Shown one piece after another: positions 1-11,145 of a stretch of 64,000 nucleotides of DNA (positions are counted from its first letter, which is position 1; every line of letters begins with the position of its first letter). The stretch is from Mytilus californianus (Eukaryota; Mollusca; Bivalvia; Mytilida; Mytilidae). The stretch spans positions 86,177,143-86,241,142 of the forward strand of contig NW_026262679.1 of assembly GCF_021869535.1 (NCBI RefSeq). Reading direction: 5' to 3'. A program made the translations under genes and the position numbers. The notes below the pieces were generated by a model. The model saw only the letters and a program-made list of their open reading frames with translations, did not search any database and was not told the origin of the DNA.

Positions 1-1784
1 CTTAAATTACATACTTTTTTGTGAAATATCTAATTCGGCAAATTCATGTTTAACGATATTACATGTCAGCTGAAATAGTTAAATTTGTAACGCAGTTTGA
101 CTTGATTTTTTTTATTTTAAATTTAGTTGATGTACATGTAGCACATTAAATATTTCTAGAGTGAACGAGTTTAATCATTTAAACCGAATTTTGCTTCAAA
201 TTGCTAAAACGATTTTAGTAAGACCTATGCAAAATTAATGTTATCTTTTGTGAAAGATTACAAAGTTGCTGACTGGCTGTTAGAGGAAATTATTGGCCCG
301 GACTTCCTTGTCAAATTATTCTTGCCTGAAAACTAGTAACCACTAGAGATTTATACTTGATTACCTTATTTCTAGGAATTCCATGTTACTTAACATCAAG
401 TATGAAAAATCCATTAAATTATATTTACGAGTGAATAAATATGGCTCTTAACGACGAAACATCTACTAGCAATGTGACAGGAAAAATTAGGGAATCGAAT
501 AATGTCTCAAAAGGCATGAATCATAATAAATAAAGGATGGTTTAAGCGTTATTGAAAAATCATATATAGTCAATAACAAAAAAAAATCCATAGAACAAAA
601 CAAACAAAAAGGTTGAAACTATTATCATTCCTGGAGACTAAGCCCATTCGATAGGAATAAAATGTTACAGTGGCATATACATTTGCTACTAGAATGTAAA
701 AAGTTCTGCGCAACTAAGCTGAAACATATTTTGTTTTAAGAATATGTAGAGGTCATTACGTTAATCGGAGTTTTGCCTGTATGCATCAATTAACTTTTAT
801 CCACAGGAGAGACAAGCATTCCTCTACGATCGAGTTGTGTCCCTTCAATGACACTTTTATGAGCCGTAGTTTGTGGTAAAGAACGAAAATATCCTACTGA
901 TATTTCAGTGATCTCTTACGTTTTAATAAATGATCAAGACTTATCTATTGATACCCCCAAGGACTTACCACTGTGGCAGGATTTGGATTTAATATGAACA
1001 GCAGAACCTGTTCAGTTTTCTCTCTATTTGAATATGTCTTATTTATAAAATAAATCATACACTAATTTTAACGATAAAAAAGTTTATTTCCCCTTCCCGA
1101 TAGTTAGTTTTCCATAAAATTGAAAATGTCAATAAAGCAATCAAACAATTTTTGTTGACAATCGTTCATGTAGCCACTATCAACCATAAGAGTTTTTTTT
1201 TATTTTTATTTCCTGTTACGATTTTTAAAAGCATTCGACAGCAAAACACATCGTTATGTTTATTCCAGTCTAATTATTTTAATAGCTTACACTGCGGGTC
1301 ACCCGAGTTTTTGTTTAGGTCATGTGTTAACCGTCTTTTCTTATTGCCCCTTTTGTTACTTTTTTTTTCTTATTTTTTTCTTTTTTTTTTTTACTTTCTT
1401 TTTAAAAATCTTACTCAGCTTAATTGTATTCTCAAAGAAGCTTATATATGCATTCATCTAACATTAACATGTTAGTATACTTCATGTGTATATCAAATAT
1501 TTTGGGCTTGACGTTAATCACTAAAAATCCTTTCGTACAGGAAGGGGTAAATGTTTAACTTAAGCTAAATCATACATCATTTAAATATATCTGATATTTT
1601 GCGATTATTCAACGGCTAGGGATAAATATTTTAGCAATCTTTTTTAACTGTTTAAATTCCAAATAAATTCATGTTAAGTGTAAATTGTTATTCATTATTG
1701 ATAAAAACAATTAGCAAAAATTAAAATATTTACCTGTTTTAAAGTTGTAAAAATAATGCTAGCTCTACCACCTACTTCCATATC
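1..1784. other. AT-rich spacer
   Basis: I see no supportable gene here. The stretch is AT-rich with frequent stops. The open frame near 1,152-1,475 is a product of T-runs (1,188-1,400) and encodes a low-complexity F/L/S-rich string. One arm of an inverted repeat lies at about 739-787 (partner near 2,438-2,490). Confidence 0.6.
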
Positions 1785-2490
1785 ATGTTTCAAAGAGAGG
1801 CGAAATATATCAAGAGCTATTCAAACTCATAAGTCGAAAATAAACTGACAATGCTATCATATTGGCAGAAAACGGGGAAAACGACCAAAAGACAAACAAT
1901 AGTATACAGAACACAACATAGATAACTAATGACTGAGCAACACAACCCCCCCCCCCCAAAAAAAAAAAAACGGGGGTGATCTCAGGTGTCCTTTAAGTGC
2001 AAGTTTTTGTAAGAACCAGGCAATTTAGAAAAAAATCAAAACATGGCCGAAAAAAACCCACTGACCTTACCATCCTACTTTGAAGTTACCCTCATCCTGA
2101 GTTAGAAATGGTAGGTCTTCCGTTTCTGCGTGTCTGGTAATTCAAGAAATCTCTTGATAACTTTTGGTTAGAATGATAACAAATTACGGAGTTAGCTCCC
2201 CTTAATTTTTAATTTCTAGTGCATTTCAACCAAATTATAACTTGAATTACCAGAACAGGAAAAGGAAACGAATGTTATAATCGTGCACCATTATACAATT
2301 TGAACATAAATTAATGTCAACTTGAGTGGGTCTTTGTTTGTTATGTTTTCACCACTGCCTGATTCTTAGGCAGATTGGCACTTAATTTGTACATGCAGTT
2401 GAGACGATTTAAGTGGTTACTGCGTGTAATCTACATAGATGCATATAGGCAAAACTCCGATTAATAGCATAATGACATCTACATATTCTC
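739..2490. repeat. Inverted repeat, ~50-bp arms
   Basis: Arms at about 739-787 and 2,438-2,490 are reverse complements with a few mismatches; the shared core reads TTAATCGGAGTTTTGCCT. The spacing is about 1.65 kb. This could be the ends of an eroded DNA transposon or two copies of one repeat in opposite orientation. I found no convincing target duplication. Confidence 0.5.
1785..2010 (-). repeat. Fragment of a dispersed retroelement tail
   Basis: This matches the 3' noncoding part of the family seen at 13,680-13,900: shared words include AACTGACAATGCTATC, GACAAACA, CTAATGACTGAGCAACAC and GGGGTGATCTCAGGTG. It lies antisense, so the element reads on the minus strand. A C12-A13 homopolymer run (1,946-1,970) interrupts it. 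Confidence 0.6.
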
Positions 2491-5290
2491 CACGTTTTTC
2501 TTTATTTTTGTAACTTGATGTCACATTGACGTCAGCATCATCATTTGTCTATTAGCACTAGAACTGGATCGATGTCGTCGAATTTTAAATGATACCACAT
2601 ACTTCAGAGAATATAAGCAAATTACAGATATAATAGTTTTTTATATGATACACAAATAGAGAATATAAAAATGCTAACAATTATATGCAGGCAAAAAAAG
2701 AGTTAAAAAACTCCAAAATTGGACGCATATTCTTTTTTGGCTAAACAAGGTAATAACTGTATATATTTATAATAAACGAGATTTGAATAAGACATCTTTA
2801 GGCTATTTTCATTCAAAGAGCTTGCAGCTCCATCTAGGAGTTCTCCGTTTAATGTCGACAGTTAGACAAAAAAAGTAATTTAGACAGTATATACATATAG
2901 AGAAAAATTCAATATAGAAGTTACTAGTTGCCCATAACGATTTCAATGATTGATGCTAAGGGTACAAGGGTGAGACAATGATTACAGTCGAAGGATTAGA
3001 CCACAATATTTTATTAACATTTAGATTGGAAAACGGAAATAAACTGCTTTCTAGAAAACCCATATGACTCAAAATACTATAAATGGTATTGGTATTTTTA
3101 GTCATTTATAGCACATTTGTGATGCGTTGGCGAACAAAAGAGGCTAACACAATAAAAGATCAATTGGAACAAACGTTTGATATTTACTTCATGAAAAGAC
3201 ATAAACGTTTTTTTGTATATTTGTGTTACTACAAATGATCATGTTATAAATAATATTTCTTTCCTTCATAAAAAAAAGAAGCCATACGATGCCTTTGTAA
3301 TACAATCCAAAATGATATCAAATTAGATGAAAACATATTTACTAGACTATATAACAGTTGTTATTTATTTTACTCCGTGTAACAGATCAAATGTCCACTC
3401 GAGATTATCATATTATATTTCAATCTTTATTTGCGTCATCAATTAACAATACTAGGATAATAAAGTGAGAGGTTGATTAATCCATAACAATTCTCTTAAA
3501 GAACAAAGAAAACATTTTTAGCTCGCTTTCATTATGGCTATAATACATTTTTAAAATATTATAACGATTCTTGTTATAAGTCGGCAAAGAACGATGTGGA
3601 ATGTTTCTGTACCTCCATAGTACCGTGTATAACAACAGTTCATCAATTCAAAATCCGTGGTATCGTATTTCGTTAACAACAACAGGGCTGACTTTTTCAT
3701 CAAGTCCTAAATTTGTATCCATTTTGATATAATAGATCGGTCTACAATTATTATTAAATATCAATTTTAATTCTCGACTGATGAATGTTAATTTTGTGAG
3801 AAGGAAATGACATAAACACACATGTACATTGCATTATAAGAGGACTTGACTTTTTTTGTTTTTGATTGGACCCTTGATATTTTCCCCCTGTTTTCAAAAT
3901 CAATAAAAACGTTCAAGCAATTGTTTAAAATTTTAAGAAACCTTTGAATTATAAGCAATGTACACAGTATTTGTATTTAAATATATACCGCATATAAATG
4001 TCTTCTTTCCCTCTGAATTCAATTTCCGATGTAATTTAGACACACAGTAGCGTAGTAAAATCGCGAACATAAAATCGGCTATTTAAAGAATATCACTTTT
4101 ACAATCACTAGGTCGATCTAGTCGCTTGCGGACATTTCGTGTCCGAGAGTATCACCAGCCCAGTAGGCAATTTTTCTATGCTGAAATGAAATATCACTGA
4201 TACGTCATTTTCTAGAACATTTACTTTCTATAAAATGTTAAAAATATTCGAAGCACTCAGTATTTTCTACCAAGGCCAAGGCATGATAGATAACCTAGTC
4301 AAATTTTGCACAACTTTTTAGAAACTTTAGTTTTCAATGCTTGTCAAATTTAATATTGATTTTACCTTCCAACTGGTTTGAATCGAATGCCACTAGAGAG
4401 TCGTATGATGACACAACGTGTGTCAGGCGTACTAAATTTCACCAATATAGTAATCTAAAAATTGAATGATTACTTTTATATTTTAACTCTTTTTATTATA
4501 TATTTGTTATTTAACCATGTATGATTCGTAATTAAGATTAATTTCCCCTCTTATTAGGCCAACCAAATGGCATATTCGTTTACCATTCCTGCAGACTAAC
4601 ATTGTTTAATTAAAATTTATAGGCTGCCTTTCAATTTAAAATTAGGAACCATACTGTAAAGCTTAGAAAAGTCGAACAATTTAATATTGACATGTATCTA
4701 TATTATAGTGAGTGTAGCTAAAGATCAAGTTAAATGTGAAAGAATTCAAATCTGATTAATATCACTGTTAAGTGAAACATCTTGAAGAGGTATGGCTATG
4801 TTTCGATTCTTGTATGAATTCGATTGTGATTATCCATGAAACATAAAGAAGGAAGATCAACATCCTTGTCTGTAATGTTTATATAATAAAGGAGCAAAGA
4901 ACAGATTTATAATCTCCTTTGTAACGGATGTACAGGTGGATATATAAGTGAATATCTAGGATAACCAGTTGTATTGTTAATTCTATCAAAGTTTACAATC
5001 AAGGCTTACAAAAAATATATTGTTTCCACATGAAAACAATCTTGTTAAAGGTTCTATCAGCGAAAAAAGAACCAAATATCATTGTCATCAAGCAGGATGA
5101 TCGATCGGAGTGTCACATCTTCTGTGTCACTTAAAATGTTTGAACCTTTGGTGCTTATCGATTTTTATTAGCCATTGAATAAATGATAAAACATATTTGA
5201 TTCATTCGGACAAATGCTATGTTCTACTGACTCATGATTTGCCAATTTTCTAGTTGAGTCTTTAACGAATACATCAACAGTCATGAGCTT
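2491..5290. other. AT-rich spacer
   Basis: No gene, RNA or clear mobile element can be supported. The longest frames are short and without family features. The sequence has no internal repeats that I could align by eye. Confidence 0.5.
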
Positions 5291-5720
5291 TTTTTTCTGT
5301 TTGGTTTGTCGATATTTTGAGTCTTTGGTGGTCAACATTGCAAGGAGTTAGCCGCTGATTTGAAACACAGACTCATCGTATTAGTCAACCAATTCGTGAT
5401 GATGACCGAACAACTTTTGAAGTATTGATTTCAGTTGTTCTTCCTATCAACTTTGATGGATCAGTTATTTTGTCAGGGGCATATCACTGTTAATGAAGTC
5501 CTTGTTTTCTGAACCTACGCGCGTAACGTATCAATTGAGAAATATAAACGTCATACGATTGAACAGAGCGAATATTTCTGCTTAGAAATGGTAAGATGAC
5601 AATAAGAAAGCTAAAATTGTCACGTTTGTTATAGAACGTAGTTTGAAGTCGCTCATTTGCGTCACTATCAGAAAAAGATCCAGTTATGAAGCAGACCTTT
5701 TTGATACGGTATTATCCTTT
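5290..5720 (-). pseudogene. Degenerate RT-type retroelement fragment
   Basis: This looks like a diverged copy of the coding end of the family at 13,985-14,345. The words CAACCAATTCGTGATG and CGTATCAATTGAGA align in order with that copy, as does the stretch that there encodes the LYDKRDDF region. All frames are broken by stops and indels, so it is a relic. The assignment rests on alignment by eye. Confidence 0.45.
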
Positions 5721-5799
5721 TTAATGATAAGTACACTAATATATACCCGGTGTGATATGCAAACACTCACTAAAATGCGAGTTATATAACACTACTGGA

Positions 5800-6260
5800 A
5801 TAATGCCCCGTAGATTGGCCGTTAAAATGTCCGTAAAAATGCTGGTGATTTTTACAGTGTTTGTCACGGTTAATTTACGGTGGGCCGTGAAACTTATCCG
5901 TGACAATGCCGTGGAATGACTGTCGTGAAAAGGCTGTGAAAAGTTTGTGAAAAGGCCGTGAAGAAGTGCCACCTGAAAACTTGGGTGAAAAGACCGTAGA
6001 AACCCAGTGAAAAAAAAAATGTACACCGTGAAAAAGTCGTGATAATGCATTATGTGCCCATTGTGAAAAGACCGTGAAATGTAGATATAGTACAGTATAT
6101 GCCTTTATTTGTCGTGAAAAGGTGCCAACTGAAAACTTGGGTAAAGAGACCGTAGAAACCCTGTGAAAACAAAAATGTACACCGTGAAATAGTTGTGATA
6201 AATTATGTGCCCATTGTGAAAAGACCGTGAAATGTACATGTACTACTGTGATAAACAGCC
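5800..6260. repeat. Left subterminal repeat array (CCGTGAAAA)
   Basis: At least ten degenerate copies of a GGCCGTGAAAAG-like word occur here at irregular spacing. A ~100-bp block carrying several of them (5,940-6,075) is itself repeated at 6,112-6,235. The orientation is opposite to that of the right-hand array. Confidence 0.75.
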
Positions 6261-6935
6261 ATTCACTGATTGTGAAAACTCCTGTAATATGTTAAATGTA
6301 TTTTTCAGGCCATAATTTAACAAAAAATTTAAATGCTGTTTCAATCAAGTAAAGTGAAATGCCTGAAAACCTAGTGTAAACATCTACAGACAACTTATTT
6401 AAGTACAATGCAAGTGAGACTATGAAAAACCATATTAAAATGCTGTATTTTTTTAGTAATAATTGTGACAAAGAATAAAAATATTAATTTTAATAGAACT
6501 GTAGTAATTATGTAAAGAAAACATAAAAGCACACAAATGTCAATGTGATTAAGTAGCTAAAGTCAGCTGTAACATGTATTGTAGAAATTTTGTACATCTC
6601 TTGGGTCTGATTTTACCACTTCAGCAATATTTGTCTAATGTAATCCTTCACTTCACTGCCCCTTTGAATAACTATTCCAGAAAAACATTTACAGAAGTTC
6701 CTGTTAATTCCCAGGAAATACTTTTCACTGAAAATCTCTTCTTTCCAACTGGATTCCTGAACTATTTTATATAAAGACTGCTATATCCTTTTGCTCTTCA
6801 TTCCTAGAATAAATAAAGAAACATTACATATATTATACATGTATATAAAAAAACTATTTATATATTCAAATTAATTTTTGGCATTTACATGTATGTACAT
6901 ACATGTACTTAAAACAGTTACAATATTACTCCATG

Positions 6936-7151
6936 CAATACAGGACTTCACGGTTAATGACCCCATATTGAATAGGGGCAGATTTTCATACTGGAGGTGA
7001 AAATGGTATGAAAAATACTGAAAAACATCATTGAAACAGAACAGCCACTTGGAAACATGCATAGGTTTTCCCATATTTTCATACCATTTTCCAGAAAATC
7101 TGCCCCCTATCCAATATATATGGCATCATTAGTTAACGAAGTTCTGTATTG
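6936..7151. repeat. Internal inverted repeat, ~85-bp arms
   Basis: Arms 6,936-7,020 and about 7,066-7,151 are reverse complements with indels; both contain GGGGCAGATTTTC and AAAATGGTATGAAAA words. This could be a smaller foldback element nested in the CACTA element. The short minus-strand frame across it is incidental. Confidence 0.55.
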
Positions 7152-8429
7152 TTAACTTATTGTTTTGTATTATTTATTTTTTTTAGATTTTTTTAAAGAC
7201 TAAAGACACTTTTAAGACAGACTATTAAATTTAAATGTCTCTTTGAAGTAATAATATGTATGGCTAAAGCCAAACTAGTCTAGACTAAGTGGCCGTAATG
7301 AGTCACAGCTATTTATTTTACAGGGGGCCAGGGGCGTAGCAACTTTTACTGAAGGCACGTTCGCATTACCAATTATTTTTTAAACACCTCATTGCCATAC
7401 CAATTATTCTTATGATATGGCACAAACCCTTCTAGAAAGGACATTTTGCCGTACAAATATTAAATACTTTCCCTGCTACGCCTCTGATTAATCCCTTTTG
7501 AACTCTGTGTCCCGACGGCCAAGTCAGAAAATACTTAGCTCCCGACACATTCAAAGGGGGTTACGCCTCTGACTATCAGAGTGAACTCCATTTCAGAGAT
7601 ACTTACTGCTATTATAATCATTTCCAATTATATATGTCTATGTCTACGTAGTGTACTGTACATGTTATTTTTTTTCTGTGGCCAGTGTGGGGAAAAAGGA
7701 CCCCCCCCCCTTTTTTTCCGCAAATACATAAACAAAACAAAACCGTAATCGTATTTAAAGGATCCGGTAAGTCTTAGAAAACATTAACCGAAATGATTAA
7801 AGGAATCAAGTGAATATATCACATGCATGTTTGCGCGGTTTCTGCAAATATTCAGTCAAAATCAGTTCAATGGATTCCAGGAAATGCTCACAAACGTCAT
7901 CAACATTTTGGTGATATGATGCATAAAAGAATAAAATATTAATAACTTAACTTACCTCAAACTTGCTGTCACTCGTCTTGCATCTATAAAGTAAATATTA
8001 ATCGACCTTCGGCGTCTTTCAAATTTCCAACCTAAGTGCGCAAATGTTACAATTACTCTAAAAGAAACACGAATCCGGATACGGTCTGATATTCCGGGAA
8101 GTTCTCGTTTTTACATGTTTCGGTTCCAATTAAAATTAATGTTTCATTGTTTATAATAATGTACAGACGAGAAGCAAAATACTTTTCTTTAAATACAAAA
8201 TATTTATTGGCACAAAGTCATTAATTATAACAATGAATGGTTCCATCTAAAAGTCAGTCCTGTACAGTAGTATTGCATATAATAATATTTAAACAGACAT
8301 ATATTTATAATGAAACGTTTTATAGGATATTTAGAAAAATGTGAGTGGAAATAATTAGACCATATTACAATAATCACATGGGATGTTTTAAATCTGAATT
8401 AGGATAAGAAAAAATTGACATGAAAAAAT

Positions 8430-8675
8430 ATCACGGCCTTTTCACTGATTTCAACAACCAGTGAAAAGGCCGTGATATTTTTTATTAAGCATGAAAGGAC
8501 AAGTTATCACGGCCTTTTCACGGGATATTGAAATTTCACGGCCTTTTTCTAACATCAAATATTTTTCACGGCCTTTAGAAATATTTTTTTTACAAAAGTC
8601 ACGGGGTATTTTCACGGGGTTTTCACGGCCCTGTGATATTTCACAGACATTTCACGGCCTTTTCATGGGCTGTTG
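8430..8675. repeat. Right subterminal repeat array (TTTTCACGG)
   Basis: About eight copies of TCACGGCCTTTTCAC-like words run on the plus strand. The first forms a local hairpin: TCACGGCCTTTTCACTG at 8,431 pairs with CAGTGAAAAGGCCGTGA ending near 8,476. Together with the left array it gives the element strongly self-complementary ends. Confidence 0.75.
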
Positions 8676-8689
8676 TTACAGTAGTGTAA

Positions 8690-9300
8690 AGTGACAGGAC
8701 ATCATCATATAAGAAATCATGTGTACTACAACAAGTCGGCCAGTAGGTGTGCACAATTAATACCCATTAAAATAATGACTGATTCTTGAAATATCAATCA
8801 ACCAAACTCAACAAGTATGTTGTCGATCAAAATATCCATCCTTTTAATGATATCATGAACATATTAGCTTTGATTAGGTACTCCGGGTTCGTTTTTGAGA
8901 AAATAATTTGAGAAGTCATAGGGTTAATGTTGATATAACGATTTTTAAAGGGGATTTATTGCATGCTGAGGCTTACTTACAAAACATGTAAATTCATATA
9001 CATGTATAAACTTCACGTAAACTAAGTGTGTTGAAAATTGATGTCTGTTAGTATTTATAGATAGGCCACAAACATTTCTATTAAATTGTAAATCGAATTC
9101 CAAAAGTTTATACCGAATTTGAAAGGGGTGGCCGTAAATATCTATAATGTAAACATTTAGTATATCACCATTAGTATGTCTATGACTTAATTGTTTATTC
9201 CAAAACTTTACGTAGAAACCACGTGGACAGCACAGTCTCCCTGATGCAATCAGTTGTTTACGTTTTCTTCATTTCGCCAAAATAAAAGCAGAACCTATAG
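8690..9300. other. AT-rich spacer
   Basis: No feature can be supported between the CACTA element and the first decayed exon-like copy. Confidence 0.5.
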
Positions 9301-9540
9301 CCGCATTTATAGATTTCCGGTATACCGAAAATTGAATCAGACTCACAGACTCAAAGCTGACCCTAGATGAATTTGAGTAATCTTTACAAACCCTTTTGAT
9401 CATATAGCTCTTCACGTCTTAATGTAGTTAAACATCCTTGGCTTTCAATGTTTCGGTATGAGCGTTTTTGATAAAGGTAAATCCAGAAAGCGTTTCCGAT
9501 GCAACATATTTGAAATTGAAAAGAAACGAATAGGTAATTG
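9300..9540 (+). pseudogene. Decayed copy of the repeated signal-peptide exon
   Basis: This aligns with the intact exon at 10,166-10,277. The acceptor-like AGCTGACCCTAG is followed by ATGAATTTGAG (9,370 region), then CTTTTGATCATATAGCTCTTCACG, and near 9,479 a donor-like AAAG|GTAAATC. An in-frame TGA occurs after about ten codons, so it is not a usable exon. The match to 10,166-10,277 includes both splice-like borders, so the duplicated block was genomic DNA and not a retrocopy. Confidence 0.5.
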
Positions 9541-10165
9541 TTCCTCATTTCTTATTTTCAAACATCAACTTATTTCAATATTGCATGTTTGCTAAACTAA
9601 AAAAACAATTACAATCAAATAGAACTGGTACATGTATACTGAGATTAAAGTTTGACATATGAACACAATTTATAAAGGTTACCATCTTCCAATCGTTATG
9701 TATTTTTCTGGAAAACATTACTCTTACATTTATTTTAATTTACTATTTACAAAAACTATATAATTTCAATTAAAAAAGAAGAAAAGTTTACACTTTGGAA
9801 TTGATTTAAGACGATTACATTTATTTTAAGCAACTCAGAATTAAATAGCATGCTTTTACATCTTGATAAATTCATTATAAAGTTCGGAATATAATAACAT
9901 AAAGAATCCCTTTAGCTATTTATAATTTTCTAAATTGAATGTTCGAATATGTTATAAACGCGTTTTAACCTTCAGGTGAGGTAAGTAATTAACATCGCTT
10001 AGTATTCAACCACCAAAATACTTTATGCATTCGACAAAAAGGGGGTAATAAGGGTTTTCTTCTGTAAATACTTTTCACATATTGTTTGCACACTCAAGTT
10101 ATAATTAAAACAAAAATCATTAATCAAATTTAATTGACTTGCGACTGTCTTTCTGTTGACCATAG

Positions 10166-10277
10166 ATGGATTTGGAAATTATTTTAAGGTCCCTTTTGGT
10201 CATAAAGCTCTTCGCGTGTTTCAAACTTTATACATCATTGGTTTTCGCATTTTTGGCTTTGAGTGTGTCAGAAGAAG
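10166..10277 (+). CDS. Candidate first coding exon with hydrophobic N-terminus
   Basis: The product is not recognised. The exon would start at the ATG directly after a splice-acceptor-like tract (CTTTCTGTTGACCATAG|ATG) and end at GAAGAAG|GTAAAT, a good donor match. It encodes 37 complete codons plus one base (phase 1, common for signal-peptide exons). The peptide starts MDLEIILRSLLVIKLF and stays hydrophobic to about residue 33, like a signal peptide or membrane anchor. The copy at 27,170-27,280 has both borders and 24 of about 33 residues conserved, which suggests past selection or recent duplication. I could not identify a following exon, so the protein, its location and its function stay unknown. 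Running on past the donor gives a 64-codon frame, which I consider intron read-through. It could also be a pseudogene. Confidence 0.35.
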
Positions 10278-10716
10278 GTAAATCGAGAAAAGCGCTGCGG
10301 ACGCATAAAGTTTATCATTTGAAAGTGTTATTTTCATTTCCAGTATTATTTATCATCTGATAAATTAAATACTAAACATCAACGAAACGATATAATCGAA
10401 TAGACATTTTTTGCAGACCTCGATCATAGTAACTCAATCATTATTACGCTGGAATGATTACAAACCAACTTGTATTAATTGATCAAATTTATTTGTTAAA
10501 TTGAAAATGTAATTCTACATTCCTTCCAAATAATTCTTCTACCATATTTCATCTTTGTTCATTTTTAAATTATGAAACCATCTGCTCCTAATAATTTTAC
10601 AATAAAATCTTGTTTGTTAAATTTCTAGAAAACCAATGCATTGAATCATTCAAAAACTTTTTGCGTATCTTTTTGTTTCAACTATGAATTTAAATAGTCA
10701 TTCATGATGGAACTCA

Positions 10717-11145
10717 CCCCAAGGGTGACTGGGAAATAGAAATATGGTCACCACTGGTCTTCCTCCGACCGGCAGTAAAACTTTCGCCAAAGTGGGACGT
10801 CCGTTTGGCTGTGTGGGATGTACATGTTCTCAGCCACGTCCGGTCAGAATGGGGACGTTAAATCCGATGCCTCGCGTAAGGAGAGTGCCACGCTTTTTGT
10901 ACGTTAAGAACCCCTGCAACAACTCTTTGAGGGGCCCGTAGGTGGCCAGTTGCAAGGCAAAATTTCTGTCCCTATCCAATATACCCTCATTTTTCAGGGG
11001 CAGTCCAAATTTTCCCGACCTTTATCCCGGAAGGCCTCTATAACAGGACCTACCTATTGTATTTATTGTTAATTTGTTCTAATCCTGAACATGCATGAAA
11101 TATTTGCCACTAAACGTTAAGCAACTAACAATCTATCAATCAATA
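10717..11145 (+). mobile_element. SINE-like element ending in CAATCAAT
   Basis: The 429-bp element is flanked by an imperfect 13-bp duplication (ATGATGGAACTCA at 10,704-10,716, ATGAAGTAACTCA at 11,146-11,158) and ends in a CAAT-rich tail, as expected for target-primed insertion. Unit 3 of the segmental duplication lacks it at this place (about 27,680). A second copy in the opposite orientation lies at 28,644-29,083. I see no tRNA-like A and B boxes. It could be a SINE of other origin or the 3' end of a LINE. Confidence 0.65.

Larger units (their letters stand above)
5790..8686. mobile_element. CACTA/EnSpm-type DNA transposon, non-autonomous
   Basis: The left end begins CACTACTGGAATAA at 5,790. 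The right end finishes TTGTTACAGTAGTG at 8,686, the inverted complement with two mismatches in 14. The element is flanked on both sides by TAA (5,787-5,789 and 8,687-8,689), the 3-bp duplication expected of this superfamily. Both subterminal regions (about 5,800-6,250 and 8,430-8,670) are packed with CCGTGAAAA/TTTTCACGG words, on opposite strands at the two ends, as in CACTA elements where such repeats bind the transposase. No transposase ORF is visible in the 2.9 kb, so it would depend on an enzyme made elsewhere. A smaller inverted repeat lies inside at 6,936-7,151. No autonomous relative is available in the window. Confidence 0.8.

Noticed and set aside
1152-1475. 107-codon plus-strand frame
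   Set aside because: Generated by long T tracts; low-complexity F/L string without family features.
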